From contig NZ_JBNAGK010000004.1 in assembly GCF_049803835.1 (NCBI RefSeq), forward strand, positions 248,001 through 312,000: a stretch of 64,000 nucleotides of DNA. The letters are read 5' to 3'. The notes under the pieces are model-generated. The model ran no database searches. It saw only the letters and a program-made list of their open reading frames with translations, and was not told the origin of the DNA. Position 1 is the stretch's first letter; the number at the start of each line of letters is the position of its first letter. The stretch is from Pacificoceanicola sp049803835. GTDB taxonomy: Bacteria; Pseudomonadota; Alphaproteobacteria; Rhodobacterales; Rhodobacteraceae. Position numbers and translations under genes: made by a program. This document shows, one piece after another, positions 41,101 to 50,387 of the stretch.

Positions 41101-42095
41101 CGCGCCCCTCGGCACTGTCGCAGGCGGTCGTCTTCGGCGCGCCTGAAGCGGTCCTCTTCGACCTGCCGCAGCTGACCGAGGATCAGGCCGCGCATCGGCC
41201 GCTGGTCGCCGCCCATGCGGTTCCCTGGCCCGGCGAGATTGCGGTGTTCCGCAGCCCGTCGACGGACGGGTTTGAGTTGCTGACCACGTTCGGCAGGCGC
41301 GCGCGGATCGGGGCTCTAGTCTCCGACTTCTTCGCGGGGCCCACCTCGCGCTTCGACCTCGGCAACGCGCTGGTCGTCGATCTGCTGACCGGCACACTGG
41401 AGAGCGTCACGGACCTGACGCTGTTCGGCGGCGCGAACGCGCTCGCCATCGAGAGCGCGCCCGGTGCCTGGGAGATCGTGCAGGCAGGCGCGGCGGAACT
41501 GATCGCTCCTGGCCGGTATCTCCTGACGCGACTCCTGCGCGGCCAGCGCGGCACCGAGGGCGCCATGGGCAATCCGGCGCCTTCTGGTGCGCGGGTCGTG
41601 GTACTCGACGCAGCGTTGACATCGCTGCCGATCGCCGAGGCCGATCTCGGCATTCCATGGAACTGGCGCATCGGCCCCGCGAGCCGCCCGGTCAGCGACG
41701 AGACCTATGTGGCGCAGGCCTTCACGCCCGCAGGCGTGGGGCTTCGCCCGTTCTCCGTTGCCCATGTCGAGCAGCCATGGCGCAGGCCTCGCACGCCCGG
41801 CGATCTGACGATCCGCTGGACGCGCCGGTCCCGCGCGCTGGCGGCCGACAGCTGGGGCGGGCTGGAGGTGCTGCTGGCTGAGGAGCTTGAAGCCTACGAG
41901 GTCGAGATCCTCGACGGTGCCGCCGTGAAGCGCATGCTGAGCACGACCACGTCCAACGCGATCTACACCGCCGCCCACCAGACCGACGACTGGGGCGCGC
42001 TGCTCGGCCCCGGCGACACGCTCGACATCCGCATCTTCCAACTCTCTGCCCTCGTCGGGCGGGGCGCGCCGAAAACCGTCACGCTGACCTTCTGA
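38130..42095 (+). CDS. Tail tip/host-recognition protein with GTA TIM-barrel domain
   Basis: 1321 aa. The Gly/Ala-rich N-terminus (LILGAAGAAIGGSIGGAILG) is typical of phage tip proteins. The middle holds the GTA TIM-barrel-like domain (GWADWSEYFGHH-type YAADWSEYFGHHPSDGSGD, IDFVGIDNYMPLSDWRDG) and a phage-tail_3-like region (RHFGFDAVETEGVIRFVMRG). The C-terminal part includes LLRGQRGTEGAM and RPFSVAHV. It is the counterpart of GTA orfg15 and carries the receptor-binding assembly. Confidence 0.9.
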   Translation: MATLILGAAGAAIGGSIGGAILGVSAATIGGFIGSTIGSVVDSWIVSSLAPTQRIEGARLDSLRITASTEGAVIPRLYGRMRIGGNIIWATDFREETKTTTQGGGKGGGGGKVKTTEYLYYASFAVALCEGPITGIGRVWADGKPMDLSGVTWRWYPGDEAQAADPFIAAKMGAANTPAYRGTAYVVFEELPLSSYGNRLPQLSFEVFRPLADPDTAEGLTRAVTMIPASGEFTYATQTIRKTSGGATQAENLNALSDTADMVVALDRLQAMAPAVESVSLVVAWFGDDLRAGSCKLRPGVEVPAKSTTPVGWSVNGVSRANAFLVSRDAEDRPVYGGTPADFAVVQAIREMKARGLRVTFYPFILMDVPPGNALPNPYSDTAAETGQPAFPWRGRITCSPAAGYAGSVDKTTTASSQVSAFFGSADPSDFAISGDNVSWTGPSGDWGLRRMMLHYAHLCVVAGGVDAFLIGSEMRGLTTIRSGASSYPAVTAFKALAGDVRTILGAGTEIGYAADWSEYFGHHPSDGSGDVYFHLDPLWSDANIDFVGIDNYMPLSDWRDGFGHADAAEGWPAIYDRAYLQGNIAGGEGFDWFYASPADRSAQVRTPITDGAAGKPWVFRYKDLRSWWANPHFNRPGGVESGTPTAWVPQSKPIRFTELGCPAIDRGTNQPNVFFDPKSSESFTPHFSRGWRDDMIQRASLEATYLFWGEATNNPLSSVYGGRMVDVPECAAWTWDARPYPFFPELTEVWTDGPNWRLGHWLTGRLGAVSLAALVRHLCLRAGLPEDRIDVSGLWSAVEGYAIGALESPRASITTLARHFGFDAVETEGVIRFVMRGRAAVASVTPDDLVAAREGDVLELTRGQETELPQALKWQVARADEDYEAAQVEARRITVDTTRIASESFPMAVPPEEAERRCRRALMEAWTGREGAAFRLPPSRLALDPADVLMLAHDGRSISLRLISIADAEARGIEAVRQDREAYDLPPGAPRPSALSQAVVFGAPEAVLFDLPQLTEDQAAHRPLVAAHAVPWPGEIAVFRSPSTDGFELLTTFGRRARIGALVSDFFAGPTSRFDLGNALVVDLLTGTLESVTDLTLFGGANALAIESAPGAWEIVQAGAAELIAPGRYLLTRLLRGQRGTEGAMGNPAPSGARVVVLDAALTSLPIAEADLGIPWNWRIGPASRPVSDETYVAQAFTPAGVGLRPFSVAHVEQPWRRPRTPGDLTIRWTRRSRALAADSWGGLEVLLAEELEAYEVEILDGAAVKRMLSTTTSNAIYTAAHQTDDWGALLGPGDTLDIRIFQLSALVGRGAPKTVTLTF

Positions 42096-42105
42096 GGGCC
42101 ATCCC

Positions 42106-44031
42106 ATGTCTGACGCCACGACCCATCTGCTGCTGCCCTATATCCTCGCGGCGCAGGCCCAGAAGCATGTCACCCATAACGAGGCGCTGCGGATCCTCGA
42201 CGGTCTTGTCCAGCTTTCCGTCCTCGACCGGGACCTGACCGCGCCGCCAGCCAGCCCCGCCGATGGCGACCGCTATCTAGTCGCTTCGGGCGCGTCGGGA
42301 GACTGGGCGGGGTGGGATCTGAACATCGCCCTCTGGACCGACGGTGCCTGGCTGCGCCTTCCACCCCGCACCGGCTGGCGGACATGGGTCGAGGACGAGG
42401 CCGTGCTGCTCGTCTGGACCGGTGCCACCTGGGAGGTCGTGGGCGAGCCGAGCGACATCTCGGATGCGGTCTTCAGCCTCGTCAACGACGCCGATTCCAC
42501 GAAGAAGGCGGTCTTCTCGCTCTCCGGTATCAGCACCGGCACGACCCGCAGCTACACGCTACCGAACACCTCGTCGGAACTGGCGATCCTCGCGGGCACC
42601 CAGACCTTCACCGGCAACAAGACCTTCTCGGGCGCGCTGACCGCGTCGGGCACCGTCACGGTCTCGGGGGTGACCGCAACCATCGGCACGGCGACGGGCA
42701 CCGCCACCTACGGGATGGGCACGGGGGCGACGACCACCGGTCTCACCAAGACCGTAAACCTCGGCACCGGCGGCGCATCGGGGTCGAACACAGTCGTCAA
42801 CATCGGTTCCGCGACCTCGGGCGCGAACGGCACGACGGTCGTCAACACGCCGACCGTGACCTTCGCCAATGCCGTCACGCAGGTCGGCATGCCCCAGGCG
42901 AACCTGACCGCCCAGCTTCTGGGCCTCGGTGGGGCGACGGCCGACAGCTACAATCGGCTCTCGGTCAACACGCCCGCAGTGCTCCTGAACAACGCAGGCG
43001 CCGGGATCGAGGCGACGGTCAACAAGGCCGCGCCCGCCAATGATGCAAGCTTCGCCTTCAAGACCGGCTTTTCGGCCAGGGCGCTGATCGGGCTTCTGGG
43101 CAGCGACGATTTCAGCTTCAAGGTCAGCCCGGACGGATCGGCCTTCTACGAGGCGCTCCGGATCGACCGGACCAGCGGCCGGGTCGAGATGCCCGAGCCC
43201 GTGGTGCTCCCGGCGCTGAGCGCCGTTCCCACGCCGCCGCCGACCGGCAAGCTCGCCCTCTATGCCCGCGACCGCGCCGGGGCGGGATGGCTCGACGTCC
43301 AGCGCCCCTCCGGCCGGTTCTTCCCGTTGCAGCCGCATTTCGGGGTGAACCGGATCGCGACCTGGGCGCCGTCTACCGGCACGACCGTCAACACCAACGG
43401 CATGCCGCGTACGGCCGTCGGCACCGTGTCCACGCCGACGCTCGCCACCACCAACCTCTCGACCTCGATGCGCCGCTGGCGCGTGACCAGCGCCGCCACC
43501 GCAGATGCGGCCGCCGAGGAGCGCTCGGCGGGTTGGGTCTGCTGGCGCGGCAATGCGGATGGGCTGGGCGGCTTCACCTATGTGAACCGGCTCTCGCTCG
43601 TTACGCTACAGGCGACCGGCATGGGGTTCTTCGGCCTCTACGGATCGACCACAGCGCTGGCCACGACCCTGGCCCTTTCGGCCGTGGTGAACTGCATCGG
43701 CATCGGCTTCCAGCGCGGCACCCACACGAACTGGCAGTTGGTGCAGAACGATGCCTCCGGCTCGCCGACGCTCACCGATCTCGGGGCGAGTTTCCCGGTG
43801 GCGAGCACGACGAACGTCCTGACCCTCACGCTCCTCGCCGCCCCAAACAGCAGCGAGATCGGCGTCCGGGTCGTCGAGGAGGTCAGCGGGGCGGTGGTCG
43901 AGGTGATGCTCGACACCGACATCCCGGCCGCCACGCAACTCCTGAGCCCTCGCAACTTCATGAACAACGGCGCGACCGCTGCGGCGGTCGCCTATGATTT
44001 CTCGGGGGTGTATGTCGAGACGGATTACTGA
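42106..44031 (+). CDS. DUF2793 tail fibre/receptor-binding protein
   Basis: 641 aa. The N-terminal DUF2793 domain (HLLLPYILAAQAQKHVTHNE, ALRILDGLVQL, PADGDRYLVAS) attaches to the tip. A Thr/Gly-rich repetitive shaft follows (residues about 150-270; repeated GTAT, TVN and SGT motifs). The C-terminal beta domain starts near GRFFPLQPHFGVNRIATW. The composition is that of a trimeric fibre. It is the last gene of the morphogenesis operon, the usual place for a host-range determinant. Confidence 0.85.
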   Translation: MSDATTHLLLPYILAAQAQKHVTHNEALRILDGLVQLSVLDRDLTAPPASPADGDRYLVASGASGDWAGWDLNIALWTDGAWLRLPPRTGWRTWVEDEAVLLVWTGATWEVVGEPSDISDAVFSLVNDADSTKKAVFSLSGISTGTTRSYTLPNTSSELAILAGTQTFTGNKTFSGALTASGTVTVSGVTATIGTATGTATYGMGTGATTTGLTKTVNLGTGGASGSNTVVNIGSATSGANGTTVVNTPTVTFANAVTQVGMPQANLTAQLLGLGGATADSYNRLSVNTPAVLLNNAGAGIEATVNKAAPANDASFAFKTGFSARALIGLLGSDDFSFKVSPDGSAFYEALRIDRTSGRVEMPEPVVLPALSAVPTPPPTGKLALYARDRAGAGWLDVQRPSGRFFPLQPHFGVNRIATWAPSTGTTVNTNGMPRTAVGTVSTPTLATTNLSTSMRRWRVTSAATADAAAEERSAGWVCWRGNADGLGGFTYVNRLSLVTLQATGMGFFGLYGSTTALATTLALSAVVNCIGIGFQRGTHTNWQLVQNDASGSPTLTDLGASFPVASTTNVLTLTLLAAPNSSEIGVRVVEEVSGAVVEVMLDTDIPAATQLLSPRNFMNNGATAAAVAYDFSGVYVETDY

Positions 44032-44366
44032 CCAATCATTCGGTTCTGTCCCACGTTCAAGGAGCGGAACGGAAGTCCAAGGTTCAGTCGCCAGAATCGC
44101 CGCGCCCAATTCTCACGCGCTATCGCCATCTTGCTACAGCCCATAGTGCCGATGACGGACGGCCACACGGACCCACCGGCGCGGTATCCCTCGACGGCAG
44201 ATGACGACTTCGTCGCCAACCACGCGTCGTTCTGGCGCTATGGGCTGGGCCGACAACCCGAGAAAATTGCTTGCCGAAGCCATGCATCGAGTGCTGTATT
44301 GTCTAAACAGGGTACGGACGTGGGTCGACCACCTCGCAACGAAGAAAACGTACAGGGACATACTTC
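44032..44366. other. Non-coding junction between phage tail genes and cargo
   Basis: No convincing gene. GC content falls through this stretch from phage level to the AT-richer cargo. On the minus strand a short peptide with GDEVVICRRGIP, resembling the C-terminal half of a Phd/MazE-like antitoxin, ends at about 44130; it has no intact upstream part. The promoter of the giant gene should lie in the right half. Confidence 0.4.
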
Positions 44367-47300
44367 TTGATTTCAATCGAAGGGCTTCAGGCGAACGATC
44401 CAAGGCGGGTGTCCATAGAGGAAGCACTCGAACAATGGATCGCGGGCGCAGATGTTCATCTTGACGCAATTCCTGGCGGTTTTTCCGGTTCCGCAGTTTT
44501 TAAACTCGATGTCCGAAAGGCGCCAAAAGACACTATAAAAAGTGGTGTATATATCCTCAAGATTAGCGAAGCCCCCAAGTACCAGGATCAAAAGCCAGAA
44601 AAAAGTTCTCATGAAGTCGCCTACAACAGAGCGCCGGCGTTTTCTGAGGAACATATTCCACAACTAAGGTATAGTTACCGCTCTGAGCGGGATAGCCACT
44701 ATGACGTAATGGTATTCGATATTGCAGGTCGTAGTTTGAATCGATACACGGCATCAGTGGGGAAACACGCCAACTTAATCTTCGATAACGCTGATGGAAT
44801 TGTTAGTAATCTATTGTCCGCGTGGGCAGACGAAGAATTTCAACCCAGATCGAGTGCACATGAAGTGCTCAAGAATGCCTGCGGTTATCGCTCTGACCAT
44901 ACAAAAGCTTCGGAACTCCACGATTTCATAAATAGTTATTGTGGCGGCGAGATATTTCCGATGGCGGGCGAGATACTAGTCAATCCGCTTCACTTCCTCG
45001 ATTTGCTTTCGCAGAATTACAAGGAGTCACTTTCTCCCCTTACTGGACTCAGTCATGGCGATCTCCATGGCGGAAACATTCTTTTTCATCGCTTCAATCC
45101 TGATTCCAATCCCTACTTTATCATTGATTTCGCGCTCTCATCAGAGAATTTGGTTGGATTTGATCTAGCATACCTCGAACTGTCATTTGCGCTATCAATC
45201 CTCGGCGCCAATGGGGCTTCACCACTCATCGCTGTCCTAAATGCGCTCGATCCGGACAATACGACCGCAGTCGTCCCACCCAATGCGATGTGGATTGAGA
45301 AGCTATTCACAAAACTTAGGCTGCCACTTGAAACGTTTCTATCAAGCCGCTTCCCGGCAAGACAAGATGACTTCGAGAAACAGATTCTTCTTTCACGTGT
45401 GGCCGCTGGCATCAACTGGGCCAATAAGCCAATTGATCGCTCGTTGAAGATTTCTGCCTTAGCTTACGCCGGTTGGGCGGCCCGTCGCTATCTGGAAGTG
45501 TTCCTAGATGAAGAATGGGCCCGTATATCACGCCTTGAACTAAGTGAGAGTGAGTCAAATTCATCTTCCGATGCACTGTGGCAGCAGTTGTTTCGCGAAG
45601 CCGGAAGTTTCACTCAGTCAAATGGCCTGTTTGTCCTTGTGACAGAAGGTCAGCACCCGGATCCTCACCTGAAAGCGCTTGGCCATCTGCCATGGTCAGC
45701 TGTCATAGACCTGGACCCAAATTCTGATGAAAACGGACTTTATCGGTATAGCTCTGACGTGTTGGCAGCGAAGCGCAGTCTTCATCTCTTTACCTCAAAT
45801 ATCCCTGAATTTGATCCCCGAAGGTCGACCGCATGGATGCTTGCGGCGGGGTGGTCGACAAGAAAGGAGTTCTTTCCAGACTTCCACAAGTGGCGATGGG
45901 ATCGCTTGCCAATAGTTCGACAGCTTGTGAAGAAAATTGCAGAAAGAACAAACCCAACCCCAATATACTGTCTTATTCTCCCAGGCCTCACACTCGATAA
46001 AAATAATCCATCTTCAAGAATCGAAAGCATAATTCGAGACATCGATGAGGCAACGAGAGGTCGAGCAAAGATATTCGTGCTCGGTGGAAGGGCAATCAAC
46101 GAGTCGGCGACAAACCTTTTCACGGTTCCGCTTTCGGTAGGAGATTTCGTAAGGCACGCCGCAAACACCTTTGGCACTACGGTTGAAGCGGAAGGATGCA
46201 AGATTCCAGGGCCGCCTGGTGAGTATCGGACTGTGCTGCCGGAGAAGATCCGAGCGTTCGAAGAGAACTTATCAGTACTACACTCAGAAGTTCTGAACTC
46301 CATTTTGTCAGACGCAGGCAATTCTTCTTTATCCGATTTCTGGCGTGGACGCCCCCCGACGTGGGAAGAAATCTCTGCGGATGTCGACATTAGGCGCGAC
46401 ACTAATGACTCCCTAATAAATGAATGTCAAAAGTGGCTTTCATCTCATCGAAATCATACCATCGTAGTTGAACATCAACCCGGCTCCGGCGCAACAACTT
46501 TGGCGATGCGAGTGGCTTGGGAACTTCATTATGAGCACCCAACCGCATACATTGAATCTTTTTCCCCTAGTCTTGGAGAGAGGATCAGGGAGCTATTTTT
46601 AATTTCTGAGCGACCAGTATTTGTTGTTGCCGATAGTTCCGTACTTACGGAAAGTAACCGCGAGGATGTTCAGAGATATTTGGCACAGAACAACTGTCGT
46701 GCAGTGTTGCTATATTTGCGGCGATCGTTCTTTCCATCTAAGAAACGATCTTTCGAGATCATAGAGAGCCTCACTCCGAGAGAGGTGAAAAAATTTAAGT
46801 CAACCTATATGTCACTGACGGAAGATTCTCGAAAAAGGGAGCAAATCTCAAAAGTATCGACCAATGAAACTCTGAAGAAGTATCGTTTGCCATTCTTCTA
46901 CGGATTGATAGCGTTTGAGCGAGATTTCTTGGGGGTTGAGAATTATGTAGAACACCATATTGCCGGCGTCAGCCGAGATATTCGACGAGTGCTGGAGCAC
47001 ATCGCCGTGGTTACGATATTTTCGAACGGCACCATTCCAGAGAGCATAATATACTCGATTTCGGGTGTTGAACCGGATTCAAATCTGGAACTGAGGGATT
47101 TATTCGGTGATGGCGTCGCCAACCTTTTATTGAGCTATGGTGGTGGCGTTCGGATAATGCACCAAATACTGGCCGAAGAGGTTCTAGAGCACTTTCGTCT
47201 GGGCCTCCAGGATGATTGGCGTTTGGATCTGAAGTCCTACTCCATCGATCTGATATCTGACTTGGTCAAGGCCGCGGGATCCTCTGCCTGTGTGGACCTT

Positions 47301-49904
47301 TTTCGACAGTTGTTCATCGACCGGTCGGGTTCAACCGATGGCGTGGAGGACAGAGAGGACTTCGCCCCGATCATTGAAAACCTTGATGCTATCGACGTCT
47401 CGCTCGGGCATTCTGTTCTACAGCACTTGTGCGACAACTGTCCAGACGAGTCACATTTTTGGAGCCACCTAGGGCGGCATCAAGTGTATCGCATGCGCCG
47501 TGACTTCGAAAAAGCAGAGGAGTACCTTCACCGTGCGATTTCACTCAGTAGCAATGATGCAGTTCACTACCATACGCTTGGTCTGGTTATCCGTTCGCGT
47601 CTGCGGCATAGCCTTAAGTCTCTACCAAGAGTTAGCTCGTTGGATGATGTCTTTCAGGCGTTGGACCCACTTTATTCGGAAGCTGAGAGTGCATTCCAAG
47701 AGGCGCGGAGGCTTAGTCCGGATAACGTCTATGGCTACATAACAAACATCCAGTTGATTACCGCTTCAATTGCGCGTCTCAAGGCGGCGGCGGCGGTTGA
47801 ATCGGTATCCATGATCTCCTCTGAGTCTTCAGAGGTGGCTCTGTGGTTAGAAGAGAAATTGTCAGAGGCAGAGGAGTTGTTGCGCGGCGCTACAAATCTC
47901 TACTCTACGCTTGAGCCCACAAATGACTACCTTGTTGAATGCGAAGCTGAGCTCGACCGCCTCTACGGAGACCTTGATGGTGTGGTCGAGAGATGGGAGT
48001 TGGCCAACGCAAGTGGAAAAGGCGCGAATACACGTTCAAGGAACGCCTTGGCGAATGCGTATCTTGTTCGTGGAGAGAGAAAATGGAGTAATCTTTCAGC
48101 TTCGGAGAAGAGGAGAATAGCTGACCTGTCGGCTACGAATTTGCGTGAGGCTGGCAGGCGGTCAGATGATTATTCACTTTGGTTTCATGCATTTTCGGGA
48201 CTTCCTGAATTTGACTTCGACGAGGCAGTATCTCAAATAACATTGTGGTCAAGACGATTCCCTTCCTGGGAGGCGCATTATTTTCTTTATATTCTCCATT
48301 TTTTGTTGTGGTTTGGTCAAAGGACTAATGATCTTGATAACTATCGAGAGAGCCTTCGTCGATGCCAGGAATTGAGTTTTGCGAGAAAGTCGAGGTCGCC
48401 GGTTTGGTTTGGGCGAAGCGGTTCAGAGTGTCGCATCGTGTCGGAACTCGACTTAGGTGGGTGGGATAGGGGCCACAATTTTTTTGGAAATGAGGAGCCG
48501 CTAATAAGGATAAATGGAGTTATTGACAGTATAAATGGACCAACCTCCGGGACGATAGTCATAGATGGAAGGTTTTCGGTCTTCTTTTCGCCAGGAAGAG
48601 ACTATGCCCAGTATCGAAGTCTGAACGAGCGCGTAAACTTCTACTTGGGTTTCAGTCCGACTGGTCCAAGAGCTTGGCGGATTGAGACCGGGTTCGTAGA
48701 AGGCGGCAATCGGTCGAAAGAACCCGTTGCGGCTGAAGGATCTGTATTGGTGGACCCCTCTGATGAGGAGGCATCAAGAGATACTCAATTGGAGGTAGTC
48801 AGCAAGCTCAATTTTGATCGGATCTTGCGTTTTGCTCTTGAGTTTTCACAAGCCAAGGCGAGATTAGGTGCGCGGGTTGAACTAGAGGGCCTTCTTGAGC
48901 GTCTGGATGCAGTTCATAGAACGGGTGCTTTGTTCAGTCAGTCGATTGATGTGGCAACCCTTTTGGACGGCCTCAAGGGCTACGGAATATCGAATTACAA
49001 GGGCCAAGATGGCAGGGTCATCCTGAATGTAAGTTTCGAGAATGCCGAAACTGATACTGTTTCTGTTGCGGTAAGCGAAAAGCGAATTTTTGGAAAGGTT
49101 ACGCACGTTCCGGATGGAGAACGATATGGCTTCATTCAGGATAGGGACGATAACGAGTACTTTTTTCACTTCAGCTCAGTATTGCCGGCATTTCGCAGTG
49201 ATATTCACGGGGAAGGTGAAATTGTCTCTTTTATTCCTGCGTTAGGTGAAAAGGGTCCGACGGCACAGGGCATAACGTTGCACAAGGAAACTGTTGTATC
49301 GTCAAGTGGTTGCATTTCTGAGGATCGTTTCTCAGACGCGTTTTGTGAATATGTCTTTGAGCGCATCGACGATTCCAGTAGCGATGCGATCGATTTGGGT
49401 CAGCTGATCGACGCGGTCAAATCAGAGTTTTTGGCAACGCGACCGCTTGAGCAGCTGCTTTCAACGAAGTCTCTGGGTTCATTCATAAATGGTATTGAGG
49501 GGATTGCGGTTTTTGGCCGGCCTCCGAACCTTTTGGTCGGAAGATCACACCATCCGTTTATCGGGCGTTTGCCCGCTGACGATGGTCGTGCCGATGCGGA
49601 TCGGCCGGGGGTGAAGAGTGCCGAAGAGGGGAAGGTCGCTCTTAACAAGTCCAGTTTCAAGGCTTGGCTGTCGGGTGAACTCTCAGAGGAACCTGCTGCG
49701 TCGGAGGGGATGCCGTTCACCTCCCTGGGTGCTCGGGCGAAGGCGCACTTCGTTGTGAAGGGAAAAGTCCCGCAATCGCTCGGTTTCACTAGCTATGCCG
49801 AAATGATATCCGCTTTGGGAGGCTTCCGGATAGAGGGCCCTGACCATCAACAGCGCGTGTTTCGTGCCGATGCGGATAGTTCAATAACGACCGATTTTAA
49901 CTAG
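44367..49904 (+). CDS. Giant STAND-like NTPase with kinase-like N-terminus, TPRs and cold-shock domain
   Basis: 1845 aa, with base composition far more AT-rich than the phage genes. Domains seen: residues about 20-380, an aminoglycoside-phosphotransferase/kinase-like fold (GFSGSAVFKLDV; catalytic HGDLHGGNILF at 230-240; IIDFALS near 253); about 660-1010, a P-loop NTPase with FWRGRPPTW followed by Walker A EHQPGSGATTLA at 702-713, resembling the STAND module of SAMD9-type proteins; a winged-helix segment with MHQILAEEVLEHF; about 1020-1330, TPR-like helices; a cold-shock-type OB fold (RYGFIQDRDDNEYFFHFSSV) at 1585-1605; two C-terminal LOTUS-like helical modules. It starts at TTG with AGGGA upstream; no ATG or GTG is available earlier. 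Probably an anti-phage sensor-effector. The functional reading is inferred. Confidence 0.75.
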   Translation: MISIEGLQANDPRRVSIEEALEQWIAGADVHLDAIPGGFSGSAVFKLDVRKAPKDTIKSGVYILKISEAPKYQDQKPEKSSHEVAYNRAPAFSEEHIPQLRYSYRSERDSHYDVMVFDIAGRSLNRYTASVGKHANLIFDNADGIVSNLLSAWADEEFQPRSSAHEVLKNACGYRSDHTKASELHDFINSYCGGEIFPMAGEILVNPLHFLDLLSQNYKESLSPLTGLSHGDLHGGNILFHRFNPDSNPYFIIDFALSSENLVGFDLAYLELSFALSILGANGASPLIAVLNALDPDNTTAVVPPNAMWIEKLFTKLRLPLETFLSSRFPARQDDFEKQILLSRVAAGINWANKPIDRSLKISALAYAGWAARRYLEVFLDEEWARISRLELSESESNSSSDALWQQLFREAGSFTQSNGLFVLVTEGQHPDPHLKALGHLPWSAVIDLDPNSDENGLYRYSSDVLAAKRSLHLFTSNIPEFDPRRSTAWMLAAGWSTRKEFFPDFHKWRWDRLPIVRQLVKKIAERTNPTPIYCLILPGLTLDKNNPSSRIESIIRDIDEATRGRAKIFVLGGRAINESATNLFTVPLSVGDFVRHAANTFGTTVEAEGCKIPGPPGEYRTVLPEKIRAFEENLSVLHSEVLNSILSDAGNSSLSDFWRGRPPTWEEISADVDIRRDTNDSLINECQKWLSSHRNHTIVVEHQPGSGATTLAMRVAWELHYEHPTAYIESFSPSLGERIRELFLISERPVFVVADSSVLTESNREDVQRYLAQNNCRAVLLYLRRSFFPSKKRSFEIIESLTPREVKKFKSTYMSLTEDSRKREQISKVSTNETLKKYRLPFFYGLIAFERDFLGVENYVEHHIAGVSRDIRRVLEHIAVVTIFSNGTIPESIIYSISGVEPDSNLELRDLFGDGVANLLLSYGGGVRIMHQILAEEVLEHFRLGLQDDWRLDLKSYSIDLISDLVKAAGSSACVDLFRQLFIDRSGSTDGVEDREDFAPIIENLDAIDVSLGHSVLQHLCDNCPDESHFWSHLGRHQVYRMRRDFEKAEEYLHRAISLSSNDAVHYHTLGLVIRSRLRHSLKSLPRVSSLDDVFQALDPLYSEAESAFQEARRLSPDNVYGYITNIQLITASIARLKAAAAVESVSMISSESSEVALWLEEKLSEAEELLRGATNLYSTLEPTNDYLVECEAELDRLYGDLDGVVERWELANASGKGANTRSRNALANAYLVRGERKWSNLSASEKRRIADLSATNLREAGRRSDDYSLWFHAFSGLPEFDFDEAVSQITLWSRRFPSWEAHYFLYILHFLLWFGQRTNDLDNYRESLRRCQELSFARKSRSPVWFGRSGSECRIVSELDLGGWDRGHNFFGNEEPLIRINGVIDSINGPTSGTIVIDGRFSVFFSPGRDYAQYRSLNERVNFYLGFSPTGPRAWRIETGFVEGGNRSKEPVAAEGSVLVDPSDEEASRDTQLEVVSKLNFDRILRFALEFSQAKARLGARVELEGLLERLDAVHRTGALFSQSIDVATLLDGLKGYGISNYKGQDGRVILNVSFENAETDTVSVAVSEKRIFGKVTHVPDGERYGFIQDRDDNEYFFHFSSVLPAFRSDIHGEGEIVSFIPALGEKGPTAQGITLHKETVVSSSGCISEDRFSDAFCEYVFERIDDSSSDAIDLGQLIDAVKSEFLATRPLEQLLSTKSLGSFINGIEGIAVFGRPPNLLVGRSHHPFIGRLPADDGRADADRPGVKSAEEGKVALNKSSFKAWLSGELSEEPAASEGMPFTSLGARAKAHFVVKGKVPQSLGFTSYAEMISALGGFRIEGPDHQQRVFRADADSSITTDFN

Positions 49905-49911
49905 GTAATTT

Positions 49912-49929
49912 TCTGACTACTATGTCAGA
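49912..49929. terminator. Stem-loop between convergent cargo genes
   Basis: TCTGAC TACTAT GTCAGA, a perfect 6-bp stem, lies in the 15-bp gap and the 3' end of the two convergent genes, followed by AT-rich DNA on both sides. It probably terminates in both directions. Confidence 0.4.
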
Positions 49930-50387
49930 TCCAATATTAACCAAATTAATACAGCGACAGATATGATTGCCATCAACCATGAAAGAGTGCTCCAGATACT
50001 GTGAATCTTTAATCCTTCAACTAGACGGTAACGGTCCTTCCCGCGATCTATTTCATCGGCCTTGTTCATTAATTCCTCGAGGCTCGGGATTCCGAATTCT
50101 TTGTCAATTTCGGACCGAAGAACCCTATATCTCTCATAGCGCCTCTTGAATGCGAGATAGAACTTGAGTGATGTCACGGAAACGAATAGATTCAATACTG
50201 TCGCGATGCCGGCCAGCAGGACATCAAAGCTCGTTGTGCTCACGTCGGAATATATTGCGGCAAGGATTGCGCCCGTAGCGACAAAGCTTAAACCGAGAAG
50301 GCGTTCACGTTGGTTCTCGTAGCGCCGCGCCTCTTCGTGCTCGATCTTGGCAAATTCTAATAGTATATCGCTTCTATTCATGTGCAT
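49920..50387 (-). CDS. Two-TM coiled-coil membrane protein (SLATT-like)
   Basis: 155 aa. A helical N-terminus (LLEFAKIEHEEARRYENQRERL) leads into two adjacent membrane helices (LLGLSFVATGAILAAIY and FDVLLAGIATVLNLFVSV). A long charged helix follows (LAFKRRYERYRVLRSEIDKE), then a third hydrophobic end (LSWLMAIISVAVLIWLIL). This recalls the 2-TM SLATT-type effectors of nucleotide-signalling defence systems, which are thought to form membrane pores. It is convergent with the giant STAND gene and has the same AT-rich composition, so both were probably acquired together. The start could be either of two nearby ATGs. Confidence 0.55.
   Translation of the reverse strand: MHMNRSDILLEFAKIEHEEARRYENQRERLLGLSFVATGAILAAIYSDVSTTSFDVLLAGIATVLNLFVSVTSLKFYLAFKRRYERYRVLRSEIDKEFGIPSLEELMNKADEIDRGKDRYRLVEGLKIHSIWSTLSWLMAIISVAVLIWLILDLT

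Noticed and set aside
44130..44222. Minus-strand peptide GDEVVICRRGIP resembling a Phd/MazE antitoxin
   Set aside because: Only about 30 residues fit, there is no upstream domain or start, and no toxin is next to it.
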